A DNA stretch of 64,000 nt. Source: Flavobacteriaceae bacterium. GTDB taxonomy: Bacteria > Bacteroidota > Bacteroidia > Flavobacteriales > Flavobacteriaceae. Shown piece after piece: positions 8,137 to 16,187 of this stretch (position 1 is its first letter; each line of letters starts with the position of its first letter). Position numbers and translations under genes: made by a program. The notes under the pieces were generated by a model that was not told where the DNA came from, made no database searches, and saw only the letters and a list, made by a program, of their open reading frames with translations. The stretch spans positions 62,001 through 126,000 of the forward strand of contig JAENXC010000005.1 of assembly GCA_016649715.1 (NCBI GenBank), written 5' to 3'.

Positions 8137-9453
8137 TTAATAGTAAATTTTTGTTTCGCCCAAGGCAGCGTGTTGCGAATTTTTGGCATTATTATCAGCC
8201 TTCACAACCATTACTACAAAGCTTAAATTTTGAGCATTATAATTAGAGGGAACCGTAAAGGTATAAGTCTTTTTATATTCTTGGTAAGCAGGTGTATCTG
8301 GAATATTATCTCCAAAAAGACCTGAAAGTGAATTGCGTATTGCATCGTTGTGTATAAACCCAACAATTGGATTGCCCATTCCGTAATAAGGACTGTTCGG
8401 ATTACTATTAAAATAATTGACCTGATCTGCAACAATGCCACTTTCAATTAAATATACTACCAGTTTATCGCCTGGCGCGGAACCATTTCTGTAAACCACT
8501 TTTGCATCTACAGAAAGTGTAGAACCACTAATTTGTGAACTGATAGCTACGGAAAGATCTGTCTCTAAACCAGCAATACTTGTAACGATGTCATAATCAT
8601 ATAAAAGAGAATTAGGAATGGAATTCCATGTAACGGTTCTGTTTAACTGTGTTTGTGGGAAACTATCGGGCACTCCAAATTCAGCCTGTAGATCATCAAC
8701 TTGTGGAAAATCCATAGGATCTGGTGGGCCAATTGAACTTTCATGGATGGCAACTACCGAAACGTGAGGAGTCAGTTTCCTGATAGAATCAATGGCTGCT
8801 AAAGCTTTTAAGCAATAGCCGCACCACGTACCTGTGTAATCTTCCAACACTACATTTCTTTTAGGAATATAAACCGAAAAGTTCTTTTTTGCAGTTGTGT
8901 ATGTTGCACCATTTACCAAATATTCGGCATAAACTTCAAAAACTCCTTCGGTGGAAGAGGAATAGGTAAATCCGGTAATTGCGGCGTTATTCACATAAAA
9001 AGTAGCATCTGCTGCAGTGTTGTTTCCAAATGAATCAAGCAACCCAAAAGTAATGGTCTGGTTGTTCATTGCTCTGGTAACATCCAAAGTTAATGCGCGT
9101 TCAGTCTCGGAAATCACTTCAAAATTAAGAATGTTGCTAACAGCGCTTCCGTAAACAGCTTTTACGGCAAATGCTCCCGTAGCTGAAAAGGTATATGAAT
9201 TGCCCGGAATTTCAGAATCGTTCACGTATAATTTTGAAGTAGAAGTATAATCTTCGCCATTACTGCCAGTAATGGTAAAAGTTACCATTCTATCTAAAGG
9301 TATTACTTCCGGTTCGTTATCGCCAGTATCACTTTTTAGGGTAATAGAAAGATTTTGAGAAGGGGCGCCAAGCGGGTCTTCTTTTTTGCTGCATCCAACG
9401 ATAGCTAAAAATGCAAAAAGAAACAAAATTTTAAAGTAGGGATAGGTTTTCAT
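8137..9453 (-). CDS. Omp28-related lipoprotein with thioredoxin-like domain
   Basis: 438 residues from the ATG at 9453. An in-frame ATG 39 bases upstream would put 13 extra residues before the signal sequence and is unlikely. It is a lipoprotein: MKTYPYFKILFLFAFLAIVG then Cys21, followed by SKKEDP. Two Ig-like beta domains (about 35-105 and 115-185) precede an Omp28-type domain starting NVVLEDYTGTWCGYCLKAL, whose CGYC motif is a potential redox pair, and ending in family-typical VVMVVKADNNAKNSQHAALG. Omp28 was described as an outer-membrane adhesin in Porphyromonas; here redox or surface roles are both possible. A second Omp28-type protein lies at 12993. Confidence 0.82.
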   Translation of the reverse strand: MKTYPYFKILFLFAFLAIVGCSKKEDPLGAPSQNLSITLKSDTGDNEPEVIPLDRMVTFTITGSNGEDYTSTSKLYVNDSEIPGNSYTFSATGAFAVKAVYGSAVSNILNFEVISETERALTLDVTRAMNNQTITFGLLDSFGNNTAADATFYVNNAAITGFTYSSSTEGVFEVYAEYLVNGATYTTAKKNFSVYIPKRNVVLEDYTGTWCGYCLKALAAIDSIRKLTPHVSVVAIHESSIGPPDPMDFPQVDDLQAEFGVPDSFPQTQLNRTVTWNSIPNSLLYDYDIVTSIAGLETDLSVAISSQISGSTLSVDAKVVYRNGSAPGDKLVVYLIESGIVADQVNYFNSNPNSPYYGMGNPIVGFIHNDAIRNSLSGLFGDNIPDTPAYQEYKKTYTFTVPSNYNAQNLSFVVMVVKADNNAKNSQHAALGETKIYY

Positions 9454-9543
9454 AAAGAATAATTTAATAAATAGTGGGCTAATATAACGCATTTATAAAA
9501 AAGGCACGGTTTTGGAATGTTAAATCCATAACTTTCAGCAATA

Positions 9544-9551
9544 CAAATTTA
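9544..9551 (-). promoter_or_regulatory. Candidate -7 box for the Omp28-type lipoprotein gene
   Basis: Reads TAAATTTG on the minus strand (TAnnTTTG), 90 bases upstream of the ATG at 9453. Confidence 0.45.
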
Positions 9552-9611
9552 AGTTTTTATTAAAAATGACTTAATATTGCTTCACTTTAATTAATTATTA
9601 ATATTTATTGG

Positions 9612-10100
9612 ATGAAAAAATTACTCCCCCTTCTACTCGCTTTGGTTACTTTCAGTGCCATTGCACAAAATGATTTGCCAAAAATTGATATGACCACCTT
9701 AGATGGCAAACCAATCAACTCAAACGATTTATCTACAGACAACAATGTAATTGTAGTCTCTCTTTGGGCCACGTGGTGCGTTCCGTGCATAAAGGAACTG
9801 GATGCCATCAGTGAAATATATGCAGATTGGCAGGCAGAAACAAATGTAAAGCTTTACGCAGTTTCCATTGACGATAGCCGTGGCGTGAAACGCGTAAAAC
9901 CTTTGGTAAACGGAAAAGGTTGGGACTATACCGTTCTCTTGGACACTAACAATGATTTTAAACGCGCCGTGGGTGCCGCCACTGTACCACTGACCCTTTT
10001 GGTGAAAAACAATCAGATTGTTTACAGACATTCCGGCTACAGCCCAGGTTCAGAGATAGAACTTTATGAAAAAATAAAGGAGTTTTCCGCTGCTAATTAA
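9612..10100 (+). CDS. TlpA/thioredoxin-family periplasmic disulfide oxidoreductase
   Basis: 162 residues with a signal peptide (1-18, ending TFSAIAQ) and one thioredoxin domain. The active site is WATWCVPCIKEL (CVPC, residues ~58-61), followed by VKLYAVSIDD and the cis-Pro motif in ATVPLTLLV. Proteins of this type reduce disulfides in the periplasm, for example for cytochrome c or secreted proteins. A DUF6029 outer-membrane protein gene starts 25 bases downstream, and the two are probably one transcript. This suggests a common envelope task, but the substrate is unknown. Confidence 0.88.
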   Translation: MKKLLPLLLALVTFSAIAQNDLPKIDMTTLDGKPINSNDLSTDNNVIVVSLWATWCVPCIKELDAISEIYADWQAETNVKLYAVSIDDSRGVKRVKPLVNGKGWDYTVLLDTNNDFKRAVGAATVPLTLLVKNNQIVYRHSGYSPGSEIELYEKIKEFSAAN

Positions 10101-10125
10101 AAAATTTACCAACCAAACCTATACA

Positions 10126-11799
10126 ATGAAAAAACTTATCCTTGGGAGCTTTATGTTTATGGGCTTCCTTTCCTTTTCGCAAGACAATGGCTACTTTTTT
10201 GGTGGCCTTGAATCTAACTCACAATGGCTCGTGCCAGATGAAAAAATTGGTTTCGATGCTCCAGAAGATCGATTTAGGGCCAACAATTATGTGCAATTTA
10301 ATTATTCACTGGGAAAATTTACAGCAGGGGTTCAATATGAAGCATATCTCCCTACCGTACTACTTGGATATTCCCCCACGTGGGAAAACCAGAACGGAAT
10401 TGGCACCTATTATTTGAATTATAAGAATGAAACCCTGGATATTACGGGAGGTTATTTTTATGAGCAATTTGGTAATGGTCTTATTCTTCGAACCTGGGAA
10501 GATCGTCAATTGGGCATAAACAATGCTCTGAAAGGACTTCGCGTTAAATTTACACCTACTGCCGATCTACAATTAACTGGCGTTTACGGTCAGATCAGAA
10601 ACGGATTTGACGTTTCCGAAGGGGTTATGCAAGGTCTTGACGCCAATGTTGATTTAACCGGACTTTTAAAAGTGGATGACTTTGATGTAAAATTAGGAGC
10701 TAGCTATGTGGGACGTTACCAATCAAACGGCGCGAATGATTCAATTCCAGCAAACATTAATGCTTATGGAGGAAGATTGGATTTCGTTGTCAAAAATTTC
10801 TATGGTGGCGTTGAAGCAATCACCAAAGATCCAGACGTAGTTGTTACTGAGGGTGCAGTTGCCTCCCCACAACTTTTTGATGGCACAGCACTTCAAGTGA
10901 ACTTAGGATATGCCCAAAAAGGATTGGGAATTAGTTCCACATTCAGAAGACTGGAAAATTTTAGTTTTTACGCAGACCGTTATGCGGAAGGAAATGTATA
11001 CAATGAGCAAATTGTAAACTACGTTCCCGGTCTTACAAAACAACACGACTATTTATTGTCCAATATATATGTTTATACTGCACAGCCACGTTTGCTTTTC
11101 AGCGATACTGAAAAAAGAGCTGGAGAAGTAGGCACACAAGTGGATGTTTACTATTCCTTCGATAAAGAATCATTTCTGGGGAAATTGGGAACCAAATTGG
11201 CTGGAAACTTTTCATATTGGGCAGGTTTGGAAGCTACATATAATGATGCTGAACAAACGTACGACCCCAAATTCATTGGTAAGGGCGACCGTTATTTCCG
11301 TGATTTAAATATTGAGTTGAAAAACCGTTGGAATTCAAAATGGAGTTCTGTCGCCACTTTTCAGGATGTAATTATTGACAAAGGCGTTGCTGAAGGTGGC
11401 CCATTGGGAACCCAAGGCGATATTAGAGCCCAAATTGGAGTAATTGAAGCAACCCGACGTTTTGAAGGAGGTAAAGCATTGCGTATGGAATTGCAACATC
11501 TTTGGGTTGATAAAAGAGGAAAAGTAGCAGATAGAAAGTTGGATAGAAAGAACTGGGCAGCTGCCGTGTTGGAATACAACTTTAGTTCTGCATTTACACT
11601 TTATGCAGCAGATGCTTGGAATTATGAAGGCGAAGGAAAAATTCACTATTACAGCTTCGGAGGAAGTTACTCCAAAGGTCCTGCTCGTTTCGCATTAAAT
11701 TACGGCCGCCAACGCGGAGGCTTGATTTGTGTGGGCGGTGTTTGTAGATACGTTCCTGAAAACACCGGTGTTACAGCCAATCTGGTGGTTACTTTCTAA
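10126..11799 (+). CDS. DUF6029 family outer-membrane beta-barrel protein
   Basis: 557 residues with a signal peptide (ending GFLSFSQ). The body alternates aromatic and polar residues throughout, as in a beta barrel (VQFNYSLGKFTAGVQYEAYL, LDITGGYFYEQFGNGLILRT), and the last strand ends in a hydrophobic residue (TANLVVTF). I recognise it as the DUF6029 family found in Bacteroidota, which has no established function. It contains CVGGVCRY near the C-terminus, a Cys pair that could be a substrate of the adjacent thioredoxin-like protein (inference). It is co-directional with that gene and followed by a strong terminator. Confidence 0.8.
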   Translation: MKKLILGSFMFMGFLSFSQDNGYFFGGLESNSQWLVPDEKIGFDAPEDRFRANNYVQFNYSLGKFTAGVQYEAYLPTVLLGYSPTWENQNGIGTYYLNYKNETLDITGGYFYEQFGNGLILRTWEDRQLGINNALKGLRVKFTPTADLQLTGVYGQIRNGFDVSEGVMQGLDANVDLTGLLKVDDFDVKLGASYVGRYQSNGANDSIPANINAYGGRLDFVVKNFYGGVEAITKDPDVVVTEGAVASPQLFDGTALQVNLGYAQKGLGISSTFRRLENFSFYADRYAEGNVYNEQIVNYVPGLTKQHDYLLSNIYVYTAQPRLLFSDTEKRAGEVGTQVDVYYSFDKESFLGKLGTKLAGNFSYWAGLEATYNDAEQTYDPKFIGKGDRYFRDLNIELKNRWNSKWSSVATFQDVIIDKGVAEGGPLGTQGDIRAQIGVIEATRRFEGGKALRMELQHLWVDKRGKVADRKLDRKNWAAAVLEYNFSSAFTLYAADAWNYEGEGKIHYYSFGGSYSKGPARFALNYGRQRGGLICVGGVCRYVPENTGVTANLVVTF

Positions 11800-11820
11800 A
11801 AGCTATTTTTCAACAAAACA

Positions 11821-11857
11821 AAAAGTGCCCCGAAGAAAACTTCGGGGCACTTTTTTA
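11821..11857. terminator. Bidirectional intrinsic terminator
   Basis: Stem AAAAGTGCCCCGAAG / CTTCGGGGCACTTTT with a short AAAA loop and a T-run. It separates the converging DUF6029 and T9SS cargo genes. Confidence 0.92.
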
Positions 11858-11876
11858 TTCAAGAGTAATTCAATTT

Positions 11877-12614
11877 TTATTGAACAACAATCTTTGTGGT
11901 TTGTGTAGCTCCTCTTTCATTGCTGAATTGAAGGATATAAATCTGAGAGCTTAGGTCAGACATATTAACGGTCTGAAGGCCTGTTTCAAAACGAGCTTGT
12001 TTTACAACACGCCCTTGCAAATCATAAACCTTCATACTTACTGGTTCGTTTACGTTCAGTACCAATTCATTTGAAACAACAGTAGATTGGATGGTCAAAT
12101 TTACTTTGCTGTTTTCGTTTACGCCCAAAACATTTGGGTTGTAACGATAGGTAAATGTCAACGGTGTGCCTATTTCAGTAACCCCATCAGCCTCATATTG
12201 GTGGAAAGCAAAAACATATTCCAAAATATCAGTTCCGTTTCCTGGATCAGCATTTAAAAAGTGATTGCCCTCTCCGGTTGTTTCTCCAACTGCAATAGGG
12301 AAAACTTGGGGTGCGTCAGGAACAGTGAAACCCACTGCAAGATTAGTATAGCACTGAAGTGCATAACACAATTCAAAGAATTCACCAGTGGCATTTACTG
12401 CGCTCACAAATTCAATTCTTGTATAAATTACGTCTGTTGGATTATCATTGGTAACAAAAAACACATAATTAGCTGCAGTTCCATATCCGTAAACTCCAAA
12501 TTCCAAAACCTCTCCATTGTTAAGTTGGTTCCCATTTATGTCTCTTACTGTATATTGAGCATTGGCTATGGCAACCGAACCCACAATTGTTAAAAAAAGT
12601 AATTTAAGTTTCAT
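11877..12614 (-). CDS. Secreted protein with T9SS type A sorting domain
   Basis: 245 residues: signal peptide (1-19, ending SVAIANAQ), an unrecognised beta-rich domain (20-165), and a C-terminal T9SS type A sorting domain (about 168-245) with SMKVYDLQGRVVKQA and ending TTKIVVQ. The central domain has one close cysteine pair (ELCYALQCY), which may form a disulfide. No enzymatic motif is visible. It carries its own candidate -7 box 42 bases upstream and is likely monocistronic. Function unknown. Confidence 0.85.
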   Translation of the reverse strand: MKLKLLFLTIVGSVAIANAQYTVRDINGNQLNNGEVLEFGVYGYGTAANYVFFVTNDNPTDVIYTRIEFVSAVNATGEFFELCYALQCYTNLAVGFTVPDAPQVFPIAVGETTGEGNHFLNADPGNGTDILEYVFAFHQYEADGVTEIGTPLTFTYRYNPNVLGVNENSKVNLTIQSTVVSNELVLNVNEPVSMKVYDLQGRVVKQARFETGLQTVNMSDLSSQIYILQFSNERGATQTTKIVVQ

Positions 12615-12655
12615 TTCTCTTTGTTTTTTAGAATTAGTATTTTATAAAATTTTTA

Positions 12656-12663
12656 CAAAAGTA
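12656..12663 (-). promoter_or_regulatory. Candidate -7 box (TACTTTTG) for the 245-residue T9SS protein
   Basis: CAAAAGTA on the plus strand reads TACTTTTG on the minus strand, a full TAnnTTTG match 42 bases before the start codon. Confidence 0.55.
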
Positions 12664-12932
12664 AAGATAAAATTTAAAAACCCTCACTTCTTTAACCTTT
12701 CAATTTCAGTTATTTAACATTTGGGAAGATTTATTTTGAAAAAAAGATGTCTCAAAAAAAATAAAATGTGAATGATTTTTTTAAGGTTTTTTGGCATTTT
12801 GGGTAATTCCAATTTTTGAAGAAATCGAATAAATTAACTTTAAATGTTAAATTCCAAACTATTCGCATGTCATTTTAACATTTTTGCCCTAAAAAATTGC
12901 TGCTCAACTGATTCTAATAAATTTTAAACTGG

Positions 12933-12940
12933 TAGATTTG
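12933..12940 (+). promoter_or_regulatory. Candidate -7 box (TAGATTTG) for the 561-residue T9SS protein
   Basis: Matches TAnnTTTG, 53 bases upstream of the ATG at 12993. Confidence 0.5.
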
Positions 12941-12992
12941 TGGCTTAATTTAATTTAAACAATCATTTCTTAATCTAAATTCTACAAAAATC

Positions 12993-14678
12993 ATGTTTAA
13001 AAAACTATCCCTCAGTTTATTTTTTGCATTGTTTGCATGTGCCACATATGCGCAAACAATTGTATCAACCTCCCCACAAGACCAAAACGTAGTTCTTGAG
13101 GAATTCACTGGAATTCATTGTCCATATTGTCCTGACGGCCACGCAATTGCCAAAAGCATTCAAGATGCTCATCCAGACCGAGTTTCCTTAATTAATATCC
13201 ATGTTGGTGGTTATGCAGTACCTAGTTCTGGTGAACCTGATTTCAGAACACCTTATGGAAGTGCCATTGTAGGTCAAACAGGTTTAACTGGTTATCCTTC
13301 TGGAACTATTAACAGACATGTTTTTCCAGGCAGAGAAAACACACCAGGTGGAACTGCGATATACAGAAATTTTTGGGCTCAATCATCAAACGAGACAATG
13401 GCGATTGGCTCTGCCGTAAATGTTGCTGTTGAAGCTTCTATTGAAGTGACGACAAATGTACTAACTGTCCACGTAGAAGGATATTACACAAGTAACAGCC
13501 CCCAATCGACTAATTTATTAAATGTTGCATTGTTACAAAATAACACCAAAGGCCCACAAACAGGTGGTGGAGCAGGAAATAACTACAATCACATGCACCG
13601 TTTGGTTGAAATGATTACTGGCCAGTGGGGCGAGGTTATTAACACAACTACTGCAAATACTTTTGTTGACCGTACTTATACTTATCCTATTCCAGCAGAT
13701 TACAACGGAGTACCTACCGAACTTGCTGATATGGAAGTTGTAGCTTACATCACCAACACTCATCAAGAAACTCCTAGTGGAAACAGAGCATACCCTAGTT
13801 ATACAGGACTTACAAATGCCAATGATGCAAACGTAAGATCCATCACAGAAATTCCAACAACTTGTAAAACTAATCTTGCCCCAGAAATAAACATTCAAAA
13901 TTTAGGTCAAAACCCGCTAACTTCTTTGGCTATAGATTATACCATTAATGGAGAGGATCACACTTATAATTGGAGCGGAACTATTTTATCACTTCATAGC
14001 GAAACAGTTGAGCTTCCAGAAGTGCCTTATACCATCCAAGGAACCAATACAGTGGTTGTAACTCTTCCAAATGATGACAATAACTCCAATAACAGTGCTA
14101 CCACAACATTTGCCCAGGCTCCTCGCGGTACTAGTATGGTTACTATGGAATTACATATTGATAATAACGGTGCCCAAACCAGATGGTATGTGTATGACTC
14201 AAACGGAACCGCGATATACCACGGGGGACCCTATCCAAACAACAGTCCGCAAATTATTACCGAAGTTTTTGACCTACCAGCAGATTGTTATGAATTCCGT
14301 ATTTTAGACACTGCGAGCAATGGCGGTGGCGAAATAACCCTTACCGATAACCAAGGAACCCAATTGTATCATACAAACGGCAATTATGGCAACGGCGAAA
14401 GATCACCATTTTCAAGTAACGGTTTGTTAGGTGTAACCCAAAACCAACTTGACAACATCAGTCTATATCCAAACCCAGCAAGCACAACCTTAAATATTAA
14501 CGGCGCTGAAAATGCAAACGTTCAAGTATTTGATATTCTTGGAAAATTGATCCTTTCACAGGAAAATATTTCTATGGATGCTCAAATAAATGTATCTCAG
14601 TTTCAAACTGGAACTTATTTTATGAAAATTTCAAAAGACAACCTTGTAACCACCAAGCGGTTCTTGATTTCCCAGTAA
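12993..14678 (+). CDS. Omp28-type thiol-domain protein with T9SS type A sorting domain
   Basis: 561 residues: signal peptide (1-20, ending FACATYAQ), then an Omp28/thioredoxin-like domain beginning NVVLEEFTGIHCPYCPDGH with a CPYC motif (residues ~44-47), a middle beta domain (about 300-370), a region with IDNNGAQTRWYVYDSNG and YEFRILDTASNGGGEITL, and a type A T9SS sorting domain (about 487-561) starting ISLYPNPASTTLNI and ending TKRFLISQ. The combination suggests a cell-surface or secreted redox-active protein, though the CxxC may serve only structure. It resembles the lipoprotein at 8137 in its N-terminal domain but is anchored by another route. Confidence 0.85.
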   Translation: MFKKLSLSLFFALFACATYAQTIVSTSPQDQNVVLEEFTGIHCPYCPDGHAIAKSIQDAHPDRVSLINIHVGGYAVPSSGEPDFRTPYGSAIVGQTGLTGYPSGTINRHVFPGRENTPGGTAIYRNFWAQSSNETMAIGSAVNVAVEASIEVTTNVLTVHVEGYYTSNSPQSTNLLNVALLQNNTKGPQTGGGAGNNYNHMHRLVEMITGQWGEVINTTTANTFVDRTYTYPIPADYNGVPTELADMEVVAYITNTHQETPSGNRAYPSYTGLTNANDANVRSITEIPTTCKTNLAPEINIQNLGQNPLTSLAIDYTINGEDHTYNWSGTILSLHSETVELPEVPYTIQGTNTVVVTLPNDDNNSNNSATTTFAQAPRGTSMVTMELHIDNNGAQTRWYVYDSNGTAIYHGGPYPNNSPQIITEVFDLPADCYEFRILDTASNGGGEITLTDNQGTQLYHTNGNYGNGERSPFSSNGLLGVTQNQLDNISLYPNPASTTLNINGAENANVQVFDILGKLILSQENISMDAQINVSQFQTGTYFMKISKDNLVTTKRFLISQ

Positions 14679-14701
14679 AACACTTTCTTAAATATTTTTC
14701 C

Positions 14702-14730
14702 AAAACCCCGATCTTTTCGGGGTTTTTTTT
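14702..14730 (+). terminator. Intrinsic terminator
   Basis: AAAACCCCGA-TCTT-TCGGGGTTTTTTTT hairpin 24 bases after the stop of the T9SS/Omp28-type gene. Confidence 0.92.
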
Positions 14731-14739
14731 ATCTTAACC

Positions 14740-14765
14740 CTTCCAGCGTTTTAAAACGGCGGAAG
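14740..14765. repeat. 26-base imperfect palindrome upstream of the Nudix gene
   Basis: CTTCCAGCGTTTT and AAAACGGCGGAAG are inverted copies matching at 11 of 13 positions around a TTTTAAAA centre. It may be an operator, or a second terminator since ATTTT runs follow. It lies 33 bases before the Nudix start codon. Confidence 0.6.
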
Positions 14766-14797
14766 AGTTTTATTTTCGATTTTTAAATTGCGCTATT

Positions 14798-15361
14798 ATG
14801 AAGTATTCAATTAAGAATGAAGAAGTAGTTTTCAATGACCACTACAAAATAGTAAAAGCGAACGTAACTTATGACACTTTTGAAGGAAAACAAATAACCA
14901 CCAAACGGCTTGCTTTTGAAAGGGGCGATTCTGTTGCCATTCTATTGCTTGAAAAAGAAACTCAGAGCATTTTATTGACGAACCAATTCCGCTACCCAAG
15001 CTGCAAGAACAACGACGGTTGGATGTTGGAAATTCCCGCAGGTTCCGTGGAAAAAAACGAAAAACCCGAAGATTGCATTGTCCGCGAAGTGATGGAAGAA
15101 TTGGGTTACAAAATAAAAAAGCCAAAGCATATCAGCACCTTTTATACTTCACCCGGAGCTTCAACAGAACGTGTATTTTTATTTTTTTCTGAAGTTTCCC
15201 AAAAAGACAAAACCGAAAAAGGTGGTGGTAACGAAAGTGAAAATGAAGACATACAATTGGTGAAAATCCCCGTTTCAAAAATCAAAATGAAAATGGGGGA
15301 ATTGAAGGATGCAAAAACGATTCTCGCAATCCAATGGTTTCTTTTAGAGGGTAGTGGGTAG
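14798..15361 (+). CDS. Nudix hydrolase (ADP-ribose pyrophosphatase-like)
   Basis: 187 residues. The Nudix box GX5EX7REUXEEXGU is intact (GSVEKNEKPEDCIVREVMEELG), preceded by MLEIPAG, which is typical of the ADP-ribose/NADH pyrophosphatase branch, as is TERVFLFFSE. It hydrolyses a nucleoside diphosphate linked to another moiety in the cytoplasm; the exact substrate cannot be read from sequence. The last residues (EGSG) and stop codon fall in a GGGTAGT tandem repeat, so the C-terminus is repeat-derived. It sits alone between a terminator and the converging rsmG. Confidence 0.9.
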   Translation: MKYSIKNEEVVFNDHYKIVKANVTYDTFEGKQITTKRLAFERGDSVAILLLEKETQSILLTNQFRYPSCKNNDGWMLEIPAGSVEKNEKPEDCIVREVMEELGYKIKKPKHISTFYTSPGASTERVFLFFSEVSQKDKTEKGGGNESENEDIQLVKIPVSKIKMKMGELKDAKTILAIQWFLLEGSG

Positions 15362-15384
15362 TGGGTAGTGGGTAGTGGGTAGTC
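15349..15384. repeat. Tandem heptamer repeat (GGGTAGT)5
   Basis: Five perfect copies of GGGTAGT. The first two provide the last codon and the TAG stop of the Nudix gene. Confidence 0.9.
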
Positions 15385-15403
15385 AAAAAATGTAAAATTG
15401 GTA

Positions 15404-15446
15404 AAATCTCCAAACCTTGAATCTTGAATTTTCAAACCTTGAATTT
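15404..15446. repeat. AACCTTGAAT-type short repeats at the rsmG 3' end
   Basis: CAAACCTTGAATCTTGAATT then TTCAAACCTTGAATTTTAAC: two to three copies of (C)CTTGAAT(C/T)TT. The second copy overlaps the last codons and stop of rsmG. A similar CAAATCTTGAATATTGAAT patch lies at 21694-21714, after trkH. Confidence 0.6.
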
Positions 15447-16061
15447 TAACGGCAGGTGTACCACACTTTTGGTTTCAAAAAAATCCTCCTCAAAATAATC
15501 ATTTAAAGGAAAAACTGTGGCCTTTGGATAAAATTTCAATTCTTCAGCCAGATCGCCTCCTTTTAAATATAGGATTCCATTTTTTCGTTCGTGGAGGCTT
15601 TTTTTTGCAATCTTGCCGTTCACCCAATGTACGAAAGTTTCCATCTGTGCCACGGCGCGGCTCACTACAAAATCATATTTCCCCGAAACACTCTCAACGC
15701 GGGCATTGGTGGCTTTCACATTTTTTAGCTGAAGTCCTTCAATAACCTCTTCCACCACTTTAATTTTTTTTCCAATACTGTCAACCAAATGAAACTGCGT
15801 TTCGGGAAATAGAATGGCCAGCGGAATGCCCGGAAACCCGCCCCCAGTTCCCACATCCAAAATTTTTGAACCCGGAAGAAACGGCTGCACCTTTGCAATT
15901 CCCAGCGAATGCAATACATGCCGAAGATAAAGTTCATCAATGTCCTTTCTGGAAACGACATTTATTTTTAAATTCCAATCTTCGTAAAGCTCCTGCAATT
16001 TAATAAACTGAACTTTCTGAATATCAGTTAATTGTGTAAAATATTTCAATATGAGTTCCAT
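15432..16061 (-). CDS. rsmG: 16S rRNA (guanine527-N7)-methyltransferase RsmG
   Basis: 209 residues from the ATG at 16061 (MELILKYF). The longer ORF start at 16091 lies upstream of the -7 box and would not be transcribed. RsmG methylates N7 of G527 in 16S rRNA with SAM; its loss gives low-level streptomycin resistance. SAM-binding motif I is ILDVGTGGGFPGIPLAI. Also typical are NVVSRKD, RHVLHSL, and DFVVSRAVAQM. The length is standard. The final residues overlap a short repeat. Confidence 0.95.
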   Translation of the reverse strand: MELILKYFTQLTDIQKVQFIKLQELYEDWNLKINVVSRKDIDELYLRHVLHSLGIAKVQPFLPGSKILDVGTGGGFPGIPLAILFPETQFHLVDSIGKKIKVVEEVIEGLQLKNVKATNARVESVSGKYDFVVSRAVAQMETFVHWVNGKIAKKSLHERKNGILYLKGGDLAEELKFYPKATVFPLNDYFEEDFFETKSVVHLPLKFKV

Positions 16062-16077
16062 AAAATTATTTAAGAGG

Positions 16078-16085
16078 CAAAAGTA
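16078..16085 (-). promoter_or_regulatory. Candidate -7 box (TACTTTTG) for rsmG
   Basis: Full TAnnTTTG match on the minus strand, 17 bases upstream of the ATG at 16061; it decides against the upstream start at 16091. Confidence 0.6.
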
Positions 16086-16140
16086 TGGCATCTTTGCGAA
16101 ATTTATGATTTTGAACTGAAGGATTTCCGCAAAAGATAAC

Positions 16141-16148
16141 TATTTTTG
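16141..16148 (+). promoter_or_regulatory. Candidate -7 box (TATTTTTG) for the desaturase-aminotransferase pair
   Basis: TAnnTTTG match 40 bases upstream of the TTG start at 16188, divergent to the rsmG box. Confidence 0.5.
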
Positions 16149-16187
16149 TGGTTTACACCGTAACAATCCCCTATTAAACAATTAATT

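Larger units (their letters stand above)
12615..12992. other. Divergent intergenic region, AT-rich
   Basis: 378 bases between two divergent T9SS cargo genes. Candidate -7 boxes face outward at 12656-12663 (minus) and 12933-12940 (plus). The ~270 bases between them are very AT-rich with A- and T-runs; no ORF, RNA gene or clear repeat is visible. Confidence 0.7.
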
